A stretch of DNA of 64,000 nucleotides from Malurus cyaneus samueli (Eukaryota > Chordata > Aves > Passeriformes > Maluridae): positions 24,589,119 to 24,653,118 of the forward strand of contig CM019216.1 of assembly GCA_009741485.1 (NCBI GenBank), in the 5' to 3' direction. Made by a program: the position numbers and the translations under genes. A model generated the notes under the pieces. It was given only the letters and a program-made list of their open reading frames with translations, had not been told where the DNA came from and ran no database searches. Shown here piece after piece: positions 1 through 13,600 of the stretch; the stretch's first letter is position 1, and each line of letters opens with the position of its first letter.

Positions 1-2324
1 ATCCACACATTACTACAAAATATAATATGCTTGGTGGTGTGAAGAGTTTGATTTTTTAAAAACATTATTCCGTAGTACAATAAAAAGTATGTTTTGTGTA
101 TTTCCTAAGCATCTGAAGCAGTTTGTGACCAGAAATTGGAAGGCTGAGCTGCTCGAATGTTACTGCTTTAAACTGCACTTGTTTTAATAAGAAAGCATTT
201 CTACCCTAAATTGTTGAAAATTATTTGTAGTAGTAAATCCATTTCTCCCACCATTTACCATGCTTCAAAAGTTTGAATACCTAAGCTTGTACATTACTTT
301 GTGTTTTGCTATCCTTTTTACTGTAAAATGTAAATATTTTAAGGGATATTTTGATTCTAAAATGATAAAACTTTCTCACATATTGTGTGTGTTTGATTTC
401 ATAGGTGTGAAATTGTAGGCTAAATGAATATAGAAGGCCGAGTCACAGAATACCACATTTGTACACTTCATGGCTCGGTTTGTTTTGAGTTTTGGAGAAC
501 AAAGAGAGGGGAGAATGGCAGAAATGTTTGTATCCTTGGGACTTCTGATAAATTGGTATTTTGTGGACTACCATCCACCAATGCCAAACAACATGCAAAC
601 ATGAAAACAAATCACTATTCTTATACCTATTAAAATACACTGGGCATTTTGTTGAGTCTGTTAGAAGCAACAAAAATACTCCACTGTATAAAGAAAAACT
701 GAGGTTTATTGTTCTGGTTTTTGAGCGTTTTGTTTTTCCACTTTAAGTACACAACTTAACTATGCTGCTGACAGAGCATTTTGCACTTTGCTGTAGAGAA
801 GCCTCTTCTTTCTGAAAAGGTCTTCCCAGTTTAATAACACCCTAGTTGTTAGATTTAATTATAGTTATAGTTTAAGGTAAATTTTTCTAGCAAGTAGCTT
901 CATGGTCAAATTGGCTAAAATTAAAAATCTTGCACTGGATAAAGGAGGTGGTAGACTTTTTAAGTGATGTTTCTTAGGCTGATAGTTAAGAGGACTAAAA
1001 AAAATCCTGAGTTAGTAACTAAAGGCAATATTCAAACATCTTTATAGCATGATAAAACCTAGTCTTTTCCAAATGAATTCCATGGTCTTTATAGCAGTAA
1101 CGCCACTGAATATATCTGGTACTATTACACATGTCTTTTGTTGTTAAAATATTTACACCAGAGTTCTGTAGGCACAGAAGTACACCAAAGTTCTTATTTT
1201 TGGAGTAAGTTTTAAATTGACAGCTCTGCATGTGATTATTCTCTTTTGATCTGTTCAGAATTAATCTCTTCCAAGCCCACTCATGATCTGCCTCTCACAT
1301 GTGCATCCATCTCTGCTTTGAAAATAAACCAGAATCGGTGAAAATTGCACCTGCCTGTATAGAAGGGATGGGAATGCTTTCTGCCAGAACTAGCAGAAAT
1401 AATTTGTTTGGAAAGAATATGTTAACATTTTTCAAGTTTGCTGAGTGCTTTGCTACCTGCCTTGTGTATGTAAAACCTGAAGAGAGACAAAGTAAAACAG
1501 CTCTTGAGGGAGAGTTTTGTTAAGCGTTTAAATTAACAAACAGCAACAGTCTCCAGGATTTGTTCCTAGGATCTCAGTTAGTGTAACGGGAATAAATCCT
1601 GCTACTACAGGAATAAAGGATTTTACTTCTCCATTGCCTTCAGTCACTCTCCTTCCAACATTTGTGTTAGCTGGAAGTGCTGTAGTTCCTTGTTTTACAC
1701 TGAATCATTGCTTAGATCACAAAACGCAGCATGGACTGCAGAAGAACTGGCAGTACATCAGAAGTGCCAGAGAGAATGGGATAAACCTTAAATATACTCC
1801 CTTCTCCAGCAGCACATGGCCTTAAAAGGCCCTACTTGGAGAAACTGGAAGAGGACAATCCAGGGTCAGCTCAAATGCCAGGTGGGCTTCATGAGCTGCC
1901 TTTTGGGAAGGTGCAGAAGCACTATTGCATTGGGCTGATCACTTGAAGGCTCAGAGCAGCTGAAGATAGAATGAACCTCACAACTATGTTTGTGGATGCT
2001 TAATAAAACATCTTGGGGTAGCTCCCATGCACTTTAGTTATCTCGAAGTCACCTGTAACTGACTTGGCAATGCTTTCATTTCTACACACTAAGTGTGGTG
2101 ATGTGGAAGGAAATGTGTGTCGCCTAGTTTTAGGTGCTTATGGCCTTTGCTCCATTACACACACCCAATCATCACTTTGTCTCCATCCCCAAATAGTTAC
2201 TTGTTTCTGACAGGTACATGCTAAAGACTTGGATTCAGAGAATTTCCACGAAAGGAGGTGATGGTTTATTATGTGCTTTTGAGCAGTAATAAAGTGGAAA
2301 AGAAAAAGATAGGAATCAATCATT
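1..2324 (+). other. Non-coding flank, possibly the 3' UTR of PHF3
   Basis: No convincing coding frame or repeat is present. In human the gene immediately beyond the EYS 3' end is PHF3, transcribed towards EYS, so this side could be the PHF3 3' UTR if the order is kept in birds. Consistent but weak signs: plus-strand AATAAA hexamers around 1324, 1590, 1611, 2001 and 2288-2293, and a Pumilio-like TGTAAATA near 328. No PHF3 coding exon is visible, so this rests on synteny alone. Confidence 0.3.
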
Positions 2325-3494
2325 TTTATTTAATAATTTTGTAGCAAGCCAGCAGTCAAATGAGAAATGTAGATGCCATCATACATCATTGGTATAATCA
2401 CATTAAAATAGAACTTGAATTTTTTTTATTGCCTCCTAAAGCAGATTATAACACATATTTTTTTGGGAAGGAATTGAATTTTTGTATTTATGTATGAGCA
2501 GCTCTATGTACTTTTGAGATTATAAATTAATCAAAGATATATTTGCAGAAATCCAGTTTAATAGGACCAAAACCTCTCTCTCATAAAATTTTGAAATGTC
2601 TCTTAGGGGCATATAAGCCAGAAAGGTATAGGTAAAGCAAAACAGTTCTTGGGCTTTCTAATATTTAAGCTCTTCAGAAGAAAAGTTACTTTTAGGCAGA
2701 ACTGCTACATTCCCAAATTTCAGTTGTAAATCGTTAAAGCCAAAAGTTTTCATGTATTAAATAGGGGAGACCTCTGCTGGAGAAAACCATGAGGCCTGTT
2801 TTCTCTCTAAAATTAAATGGTTTTTGCTCTTATCATTCTGTAAGTGTGATAATTTAGCAGACTTAACTCAGGCTTAAGTTCTACCCTTTTACATACGTAC
2901 ATATAAGGTGGACAGAGACTCAGAAGTGAGGGAGAACAACTTAATTACCTAATTGGAGTCTTTGTGAGCTTTACAAGTAATTACAGGTGTTATGATTTAA
3001 AAAATTCTCATTACAATAAATGTGTTTTTTTGCCGTAAGTGCACCTTTTCTTCCACCAATTTTAGTTTTTACACTTGACCTTAATGTTATAAAAGAAACA
3101 TTCTAATAAAATTTAAGAGTTGGAGAAACAGGTAACAGTTGTCTGTTCTCATAAAGCAACAAATAACACTTGAATGTTGATTGGCTTTATAAGCTAATCA
3201 CTATCTCTTTGTTTACAAAACTATTTCCAGCACAATAAAATATAAAAAAACCTTCAGACTTTCGCATTATTTTAAAGTAAATGCTAAAGAGTATTTATAA
3301 ATAATTGTAGGAGTAAAACAATTGATCATATTTTATATATGCTGTTAATACTCCACATAAATTTGTCCCTTACTACTTTTTAATTAATTGCTTTCTTATG
3401 TTGTTGGTTGCTGAGTCATCACAGCCAGCTAACACAAGAAACAGGAGGAAAAGGAATTTTATCACTTATTTAGAGTCTTGGACATTTTTTCCAA
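2325..3494 (-). other. EYS: Probable EYS 3' UTR
   Basis: AT-rich sequence directly downstream of the EYS stop codon with no coding content. Minus-strand AATAAA hexamers occur at 2425-2430 and 2325-2330; I see no clear canonical AATAAA closer to the stop, so the UTR may extend about 1.1 kb. The end point is a guess that needs transcript data; variant signals nearer the stop are possible. Confidence 0.4.
2425..2430 (-). promoter_or_regulatory. Candidate polyadenylation hexamer for EYS
   Basis: AATAAA on the minus strand (TTTATT on plus), followed in the transcript direction by AT-rich DNA. A second copy lies at 2325-2330. Placement downstream of the EYS stop is the only support. Confidence 0.3.
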
Positions 3495-4693
3495 TTAATT
3501 TCCAGAATTTCCATCATAAACATTGTACCCTTCTGCTTTCATTAGCTGAATCTTTTTAGAATCTTGGAAGAGCACAACATCTTTAATTTTACCAATGAAT
3601 TCCTTCTGAAAAAGCCCTGTAGTGACTATATTGACTTCCCTGCCAATTTCAAACCCACCAAAGTAACAAATGCCTCCGTAGTTTAAAGCGGTGTATTTTC
3701 TTTGTGGGTCAATATCTTCAAAAAGAATTAGTTCCTCATCAAGATAAACCTTAATACAAGTTTGGTTTTGAACTACAGTAATGAAATGCCATCTTTCATC
3801 AGAACAGGTGAAGTATTTGCTATGCATTAGAGGAACAGAGATTCTTTCTCCAAGATTAATCACAACTTTTAAGGTTCCATTGGCAAGACCAATGGCAAGG
3901 AAGTCATTATCTTCATCTTCACTTTTTCCCATCCATGCTATTAAGCCTTCGGTTTGATTGGTAGTAAAATTTAAAGAAAGGCGGCTGTACTGGAGGTCTC
4001 TTTTTCCATATAAAGGATCTGTGTATTTAATGTAGGAGTTACCAACAAACTTTGCTATATAAAATTTGATTTTTTTATCGCAGTACTTGCCTGTCCAGCC
4101 TAGTGCACATACACAGGTATATGAAAATGAAGAAGGCTGAGGAATACAGAGCGCTTGAGACCCGCACATGTTTTGTGAACAGTGAATAGATTGCTCACAA
4201 GTGGTCCCTGTCCACTCTTTTGGGCAAGAACAAGAAAAGCCTGGATTTTCAACTTGACATGTTCCATTATTTTTGCACACAGTGTAACCACAGTCTGTTC
4301 CATCACAATCACCAATGTTGGCTCCACCTTTGGGGTCAGTCACAGTAAGCTTCAGTTCCCTGTTGTTTATAACAATTTCCCGAATACAACCAGTGAAACC
4401 TGTGGGTTCATTTTCTATTGCCATTGGATGAACAAGGTTTAAGGAGGACACCCCTCCAACATAAAAATCTGTGTGTGTGTCTAGTGCATTCATTCCAGGA
4501 CTAGCTTTTTGAGTCACATTGATACCATCCAGGTCCAGGTAGCCTTCGTTACCAGTTCTTCCTGCACTGAGTGAATGCCATGTGTTTCCATTTGCATGGA
4601 CCTTCTGAAGGGTCTGTAGGATGATTGTTCTGTCTCCAAGATTGTAGCGTAACTGCATAAATCCATTTACTAATGATATACATAGAAAGTCAC
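3495..4693 (-). CDS. EYS: EYS last coding exon (end of LamG, two EGFs, terminal LamG)
   Basis: The 1199-bp terminal exon follows acceptor TTTTTTACAG; its first two bases complete a Gly codon from the previous exon, and it ends in TAA at 3495-3497. It encodes 398 residues. Residues 1 to about 129 finish a LamG domain begun in the previous exon (DFLCISLVNG, then FTGCIREIVINN, closing at NIGDC). An EGF follows with Cys 134, 139, 145, 154, 156 and 165, then a second with Cys 171, 176, 182, 193, 195 and 204. The final LamG spans about 208-382 (NSYIKYTDP, LNFTTNQTEGLIAWMG, DFLAIGLANG, FIGKIKDVVLF). Six N-glycosylation sequons are visible (NVT, NGT, NFT, NQT, NGT, NQT), as expected for a secreted matrix protein. 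The short tail after NVYDG is NSGN; the human tail is somewhat different and longer as I recall it. Confidence 0.97.
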
Positions 4694-7600
4694 CTGTAAA
4701 AAAAACAGTATGATATAGTTTTAATTTTTAGAGAGGGGGCACCGAAGAACAACATACCATAATTCTGATGCTTTCATGCCTGCATTCCTTGAAACAACAT
4801 CATATCTAAATCACACAAAGGGAAATGCTTCCTGATGAACATTTATTATTTATTATTAATATCAATTATTATTATTTATTATTATTGTTATTATTGCTAT
4901 TATTGTTATTATTATTATTGGAAACTGAGCTCATGTTTGCCTCAAAGTTAAAAGCCCAACCTTTTGAAAAGCTCTGCTTTCATGCAGAGACTACATAACG
5001 TAGGTAGGAGGAAACAGGATAATTTTGGCATCCTGGAAGTGAGAATTGATGTTCCCAAGGAAAAGAGTAACGTTTTGGCCAACTTGCAAAAGCAGAAATA
5101 CTCTCAATTTCAATATGCTGAATAAAGGCTTGATGGATTTGTCAGTTTAATGAACAGAAGGTTTGTATGCACCAGACATACTCTGCTTTCCCTGAAGCTT
5201 TTTCACAACAGGGATGTTTTGGGTTTAATAATCTGACAGCTGTAGGAACAAAAAGACTTTTTATTGCATTGTTCTTCTGGAGGCCTTCATGACAGGAAGA
5301 TTAGAAGGGAGTTATCTCTTCTTGTACTGTCAGTGTTTCTGGCCTTACAGGCAATGTAAAAGGAGAGACAGTACTGCTTGGAACTCAAACATGAAGAAGA
5401 AAAGCTGGGAAAGGATAGGAAACGAGCTGAAAGAAAGTCTGTAAGAGCACCAATAAAGTCTAATAGGGAAAGGCGACAGGGAAGCAGAAGAGGGTGGCAG
5501 AAAAGTCTGCAAATTAAAGTTATCAAACTTTTTGAGATTTGCCTGTACAATTTAACTTTTATGTATTACTTTGGAAATAATAGGCATCAGGTTGTTATCA
5601 ATTAAATTGGTAAATATTGAAAATTGAATGCAACCTTTCCTAATCAGCTATAGTCCAGTTTCCTTAAAGATTCAACCTTCCTAAATGTGGACCTGTCATA
5701 GTAGAGTGATGAAGTTTGCTTTCATGCACATTTAATTTTTGAGTATTTCTAATCACTGAATTACATTGCCTGTAATGAAATTAGGAATGAATGTTTTAAT
5801 TTACTGGAGGCTTGTGAATGTTGCTAAAATTATACCTCCCTATTCAAGAATTGTTCAGGCTGCCATTCAGGCACGGTGGAGATGTTTCAGTTGTATTAAT
5901 GACTGTAAAGCTTCATGCCTCACATTCCCTGCCCCAGACATCCATGGAAAGAACAAGAAGAAAACACTTCCTTTTTTCAACTCTGGCGATGGCAGAGCAC
6001 TTCCTTTTACCTTGCTAGTTCCAGTTCTGATGATCTGCTTTACTTCCCTGTATTTAGTGTTCCTTTTGAGTACCTTGTTTGTTTCCGTTTTTTTCAGAAA
6101 AAAAGTGAGTCCTTCACTTGTGATTTCTCCTGCTTAGCGATGTGGCTTTAATCAAGCTTCCTTGATTATTCAGTGCATAGCTTGAATGCACTCATCTTGC
6201 TTTGTTTCAGCAATGTAACCTGCTTGCCTATTTCTTTTATCAGGACCTCAATCTTAGGGTAAGAAAGGAGTGTGAGGAAAAGTTTCTGAACTACTTCTTT
6301 GGCAGCCTTTGATCCCCTCTCCTATGCAGTCATGCAGACTTCTATAAGGACACTCATACTTTGCTGTCTAGGAAGAAAAAAAACATCTGACCAGGGTTGC
6401 TGTTGCATCTGCTGTAATCAAGACCTGGAGAAGCTGGCAGTTCTCCAAGACTTCCTGGCCTGCAGGGAAGGGTTTTGGTAGCTTTGCACATTTGACAATG
6501 ACCTGTCTGTTCTGGAATCTTGTTTAGTCTTATTGCAAGAGCAAATCCGTGTTAGTGAATCTTCTATCTACAGTGTAAATAGCTTATTTCTGAGTACTGG
6601 CACAAATTTGAAGCCTCACTTCAAATGGGAGTAATTTCTGCTGCTTGTGAACAAAAAAATTACACTTTAAAATTTCAACTGTCCCTGAGGCTCTCAAGGT
6701 ATTTTCTTATTCCTCTGATTAGATCCTCTCTTTTCACACATGACTTGCCATTTTTGTTATTGGCAAGAACAATGGAGTTTTGAGATAAATTTTAGGATCT
6801 GAAAGTTGATCCAGCATACAGTCAGTATTTCCCCATGAAGTTTATCATATCATAGGTACTTCTAGGGACAACTGTCTGAAAACATCTTAGGACTCTCACA
6901 TAAAGGCGCTGTATATTCAGTGTCCAAGCAACTTCCTCTTAAAGTGAAGGCAAATGATGAGTTTGTCTTTGATCCTTTTCAGTTTAGCAACCAGTAACAT
7001 TTTCAGCAAGGGATCACCATCTGCCCTGTGTCTGAGGGCCAGGTTGCACAGCTGGAGCCTGTGCAGGCCAATGCCATCGTAGGGCATCATCACAGGAATT
7101 GCCTCACCAGTTTAAACAAATGGCATTCTTGCCACTGATTTTCTCCTCAGCAGTCTTTGGTATGGAAGACCATGAAGCAGAGGTTTTTTTCACTATTTCA
7201 GTTTGATCATTGCTCAGTCCTGTCTCATGCAACCTCAACTGTGGCCAGAGATCTTTTTGAGGAAGTTCACTTTTGTTAAGCATGAAGGACATGATATCCC
7301 CTGCACTAGTCTGTATAGCTGGTCCCTACTTTCTTGAAAATATGACCCATGTACAGGACACACAACCTTGCTTCTGCTTTTTAGATTAGCATCCCATCTG
7401 ATATGGGCTATTAACCACATCAGTGGTGACACAAAAAAGCAGACTGCTCAGGTAGGCACTGACAGCTGTTCTTTTGTTGGGCAAATCTTTGCCCAACCTG
7501 TTGGATGCAAGGAAGTGTAAAGCAATCTGTGTCAGGTTGAATCTTTAGAAGTAGGCTGTTGTTGCTTAGCTGTGCCTTGAAACTGCAACATATGAAGACC

Positions 7601-10600
7601 CTGGGTGTTGAACAAAATTGATACCAGCATTCAGTTCTGTTCTGATACACCTTTCTGCCCCTGTCATCTTTCCTGTTTCAGTAAAATAAAAAGGCTTTTT
7701 ATAGCCAAATGTTAAAAGATTGTTTTCTTCTCAAGAGAAGGGAATTTTGTAGCAGATATTTTTAAGGAAGCACCTGGAGATAAAACAGCACTTTTACTTC
7801 CAAATCCTAGTTCAGGGTTTTCATCAGGTGACAGAAGGTCAGAGATGCTCTGCCCCAGAGTGGATTCTCTATTCCATATTAGAAGCCAGAACTCCAAAGC
7901 AGTTGTGATTTTTTTTCTCCATAACTTTAATTTTCATGTTTTTCTTACATACTTTTAAGTAACTCTTGAAACAGTGGATGCAGTGTTATAGTCAGTGTGT
8001 TCATTTTTTTGCTGCTATTATGGTCCCGGTGATACACAGACTCAGACTCTGGAGGCTCCCTATGTGCTCAAAACTCACCCATTAGTTCCTGGAACTGCTG
8101 AATATCTAGATTCCTTTAAGCCATGTGTTGCCTGTCTTTTGCTTCATCCTGTGTTACTGAGCAGAAACCTCTATACTAAGCTGGGGACAGAGGCTTAGAT
8201 GAGCTCAGTGCTTCAGCAGTTTCTACAGCTCAAGTGTCCCAGGAGCCCTACACTGGGGTTTCCTGGTTACTGAACATCCTCAGTCTTGATTCCTTTAGTT
8301 GTTTCAGAACCCTGAGACAGCACTCTGGATGTAGGTTTGCAGTCTGTGCTTTCTCTTGGTTTTACCTCACCCTTCTGTCCTCAAGCTCAAGCCCAGAATG
8401 CTAGCTTCTATCACTGTGGTGTTGAAAAGCATTTCCTCCACTCCCCTTCCACTATTTTAGAAGTTTTTTATCAATCATTGGCACCATCTCAGTGGCAGAG
8501 CAAACATTTGAGCCTTATAGCATCATAAGCAGTGACATTCGTGGGAATCATTCCCAGTTAATGAAATCTCTTTCTGTAGGTTCTGCTGTGTGTTCATCTT
8601 CTTTCTAAACTGACCTTGTTAAGCCACCATAATGAAGACCCTGTGTCTCCAGCAGTATTACTGCCTCGTGTTGGCATCATGTATGCTGTAACCACCATAT
8701 CTCCAAGAGGTATCTGTTCACTGCTCCTTCCTACCTTGCTGAGCTGAGTTCACACTGCTTTCGTTCTTTCTTTTCATCATTCTGTTCTTCACAGGTTTCC
8801 TCTGATCCTGCTCTCCTGTATGATTGTGCATGGACTTGAACCATGTCCTCTTACACTGTCACCCCTTACGTGTTCTTCCAGGAGCAGAACTTATCTCTTC
8901 TAGAAAGGGTTGAAATATCCCTGTCAGCCTCCAGCTGAATGGTTACAATCTGTGGCCAAGAAAGGTGATGCACTGTGGTGTCCATCTGAGAGGAAACCTA
9001 GCTGACCAGTAGTTGTCCTTCACATGCCTCCTGAGCATTTCCAGGAACCAGAATAAGGCTCAAGGCCAAGAAGAGAAAACAGGGAAGAGGGAGGGCTATA
9101 AATGGGTAGAACAAGAGGGAATGAAGAACAGAGAAGAAATGAGCCTTTTCCCCAGCCTTCTGCAGCTTCTTCTGTTCGTTGCTATCTGGTAATATGTCAA
9201 CATGGCTGAAACTTTGCCTTCCTTTAAGTTTGTTAACCTTAACCTTGTCTTCGCCCTTTTCTGAGTGCATGCAGTTAGGGAGCTGCTGGCTGACAAGGTA
9301 AAGGAGTTTGTTGCAGCTGTTGTAACTTGATCTTTTATCTAGGGATGACCATAGCCAGTGCCCTGTTGCACACTGACACGGGCTACCCATGGATATGCTT
9401 TAATAGATTATTATAATTTATTCTGCTCCATGTATGCAATTCCATCTCACAGCTCTTGCAAAACTGAAAACTGGTGTCATGTGAAGCCTGTGGATTTTCC
9501 AAACCATGTAAAAAATCAGTGTGTCTCCAGCTTCAGTTTGGAGCACCATCCCAGATTAGGCAGGCCATAGCTGGGATCCAGAGCAACCCTGCAGACAGTG
9601 ATGCCCACACATCTACAAGGGCTGGGCAATTATCTATTGTAGGTTAGACTATAAAGCCTCACCTTTCCAAAAGGCATTTCTTCTTTGTGAAGAAGCTTTC
9701 TGTGCTTTCTTTAGTCACCACTGTAACCCTGGCATGTTTCAGTAACTGGAGCACCTTCCTTGTGCAGCCTCAATTTGCCAAACTTTTTTGGTTTGCTTGC
9801 CAATGGCAAATGGGTAACAATTACAGTTCATATGCAACAGATTTCAAGACAGTGGGGATGTCCTGTCACACAGTTGGCTGGCAGTGCTGCTTCCCCTGCT
9901 GCTAATTTAGTCCATACAAATTATTCCAAAACTGGTAACAAATCAGAAATTATCTCCGTGTCAGCTAAGGAAAATTGGCTGCAAAGAGAAAAGACTTAAC
10001 CACTCTTAAGTACTTTTAAAAGTCGATGGATAATCAGTTTCTGCCTTTTGGGTATTCTAGAAATTCTGAACATTTCTGAAATATTTTAGTTCAGTTCCAT
10101 AATTCAGTTTTCATCATAAACTATTTTAGGAAATCATGCAGATATCACACACTTCTACTGGCATGTTCATATTTTCATGTTCTAGGTTTATAAACTGAAA
10201 TACCTTAAATATAATGAGTTAAAGTTTTTAGATTTTTCAAACCAGGTAGGTAACAATCTGGCTAAAGAGAGACAGAGAGCTGCTGTTGCAGATGTTGAGT
10301 GTTAAATTTAGCATGAGTCATCCCATTCTGTTTATTAACCTGACTTCATTCTTAGTCACTTAGCATGACTGTTCTTTCTCATCTCTTTGGGGAGCAAACC
10401 TTTCCATCATCCTGGCCTGAACTCTGGAATAATGCAGGCAGTCTACAGCATATTCCACTTTTGCTAACAAATGTGAAGCTTCAGTAATGCTATGACTCAA
10501 CAGAAAAGCAATGCTCCTTTTAGACTGCCTTTTAGCCAGAGTGCCAAAGCCTTCAAGGATAGAGAGTGGTTGCTGTGTAAATGGACTGAATTATGTACAT

Positions 10601-13600
10601 TGTTCAAGCACTTTCATCCAGCAAGCCCCATCTGAATTAAAGGCTGTTTAATCATTAGGGTTTTCATGCTTTCATTGGTAAAAATAGGATACCTGCCCTT
10701 GAGAAAATGTGAAGTGAGCTGGCCTTCTACAGACACTGTCATGAGTTCTGCAATGTTTGCAGAGACCTTGCCCAAAAGCAGTGCATAGAACAAGTAGTCA
10801 AAGAGGGAAAAGAAGTCTCCTTGCCATTCTGGCTTCAAGTTTCTGAACTCAACTCACTTATTGGTTTGGGTTTTCTCCCCAGCTTAATATTGCTAGCCAC
10901 ATAAATTTTGTCAGATTCTGGAAATTATTTTCTTAGGGCCTGCAGCAGTCAGTACTCCCACACTTAAAGTCATGATGCACTTTCAGAGAGAGTTGCAAAG
11001 CAACAAAATGGATGACTGACAGAATTATAGGGAATTATGGGGAATTATAGGGAATTATGCTAACAGATTCACAGGATGTTTTCCATTTTATGCCAGTTTG
11101 TGAGGTGTTTAAATGTGTGTACTGGAGTGGTGATATTTTTATAGGAATAGAAGCTGGAACCAGCAGCTCAGCTGTAAAGTAAGGAGACTTGCCCTTTCTA
11201 GAAAGTTCTATAATGTTCTTTGGAAAGAACAAGGCCAGAAGAAAATGTTTCAACAGAAGTCTCATGGTTTTTTGTTTTTTTTTTTTTCACCTACTAAAGA
11301 TGTGATTTTATTTTTAATGATGGGAGGTTTATTTGGTGGGACATGTCCCTGAAGGGAAAGTCCCAGTGCAATGTTTACATGGGTGACAGATCAAGCTGAT
11401 GAATAACTGTGCCACTCAGTATCATTGCTAAATTAGTGCACAGTCAGCTCATTTCTTTTAAGAAACAGCATTGCCTACTGAGGAAAAAAAGTTCAAATTA
11501 TTTCATATTAAAAAGGAATTTTAGAAACAAAATTCTGTGATTTCAGAAATTAATTAATTAAATCTTACATAACTATGTAGGAGAAAAAACTTAAAGTGCT
11601 TTTTAAACTAATCCACCACAGAAAGCTCTATCTCATTTGCTGGCAGCTAAGAATACTTCTGAGTCTTTCATCAATCTAATTCTGCCTGGATTTGACAGGA
11701 TTAAATGAAGGCAAGTATAAAGAGCCAGACAATTAGCTTTTCCTAAATCGTTCAAAACTTGAGGACAGTGAAAGTGAACATAAGAAATTTGTAAATAAAT
11801 TACTCTACATAAGATGAATTTTATTTTGATATGGAATTGCTGTGATTCTAGAAAGTGATTGAAAGAAAAATATTCCTACCTGTGCAAACTAAGCACTCAG
11901 GAATGACAATAGAATGAAGGCATGCTCAAACTAAACCATTCCTGGCCCAAGTTAAACAGACTTAGCACTCCCTTTGATGCTTACAAAGAGATGTTTAATT
12001 TCATTACATGCTAGCTGCTTCCATGACCTCTGACTATTCTCTTGAGAGAGATCCTTTTTTTCCTCTCCTCTATTTTTCATGGCCCATGTAATGCTTTGGT
12101 TTATGCAGGAGAGAACTATTCACCAACAATCTCAGAATTTGGCCTGTAAGCAATAGAATTATAAAAGATTCATTGTAGAAGACAGAGATCTTGCTAATAC
12201 ATGTATTTGCATTACAGATGCTTCATGTATTTTTCTTTGAAGCTTTTTCTCTGTGTGTGGTTGCAATTAGAATAATGCAAAGAGGAGATGCCAGCAGTGT
12301 ACGATGCATCATCAACCTGTTGGAACATCTGTGTACACAGTGAGATGCTGGTACATTGGGCATATGTGTGTTTATATAAATTGGTGGATGAGTATGTTTA
12401 TTGAAATATCTCAAAGATTTAGAATTTGAACAAAGGAATGTAAAAATTCATGATCAATTTAATTAATTTTTTTGTCATATAAAACCCAATATTTGCATAA
12501 CCTACTGCTTAATACAAGTGGAAAATTCGCTCTAAGATGATGTTATGGATGACATGTAATGCTTCTGTTTAAAAATGTGCAAGTCACCATGTAAATGTAA
12601 TTGAGTATGTTAATAAAATAACTACAAAAAATTTACACCCTAAAGACTAAATTTTAGAATGTACTTACACTACTAAAGTATATTTTCTTGACATGAAGTT
12701 TTAGGAATGTTATCTTGGTAAAGTTTAAAATCCTTCTATAAATAGATATATTTTATTTAGACTTATTTTTCACTCTGCATATCTGGGAAATGCAGAACTT
12801 GCATGTTTTACATGCTGCACCAGCACGCTTTTCAACATTATATAATACAAAGCTACACCTTTGAGAAGCCTCATTCACTCTCTCATAGGCTGTTCACTTT
12901 CACTTGTTTGATCAGTTTTTATATTGCTTTGGTTTTGATCATTTAAAACACTGGACAGCCCCCCAAACTGAGAATCTTAGTGTAGCTTCTGTAAAGCTGG
13001 CAGAGGTCACTTTTCAGGAGAAAGTGCTTTCCTGAACCATTAAATAAGTTTGTTAAGTACTTGATGGCTTCGTACTAATCCAAAACTTTGATTTTGCCTG
13101 TTTTTTTTTTTTTTTTTACTTTTTTTTTTCATATGAAGTTGATTATTCACAGTTAAAAACAACTGTACAATACAGTTCTGATGTCCCCAACATAAGAAGG
13201 TCACAGAATTGTGGAGCAAGCCCAGATGAAGGCCATTACATTGATAAGAGAATTGGAGGACCTCCCTTACAAAGACAGGCAGAGAAAGTTGGGGCTGTTC
13301 AGCCTGGAGAAGAGCAGGCTGTGTGGGGAGCCCACAGCAACCTTCCAGGGTCTGGAGAGGGCTACAAGGAAGAGAGAGGGACTCTTTGTCAGGAACTACA
13401 AGACAAGGAGTAATGGGTATACACTGAAAAAGAGGAAATTTAGGTTAGATATTAGGGAGACGTGTTTTTCTGTGAGGGTGGTGAGGCACTGGAACAGACT
13501 GACCAGGGAGGATGTGAATCCCCCATCCCTGGCTGTGTTCAAGGCCAGGTTGGACAAGGCCTTGAGTAACTTGGTCTAGTGGAAAGTGTCCTTGCCCAAG

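Noticed and set aside
1..2300. PHF3 coding exon
   Set aside because: No frame shows PHF3-like sequence; only a 3' UTR can be suggested, from synteny.
13211..13579. 122-codon plus-strand open frame as a gene
   Set aside because: It lies wholly within a CR1 3' end; the peptide is translated CR1 sequence.
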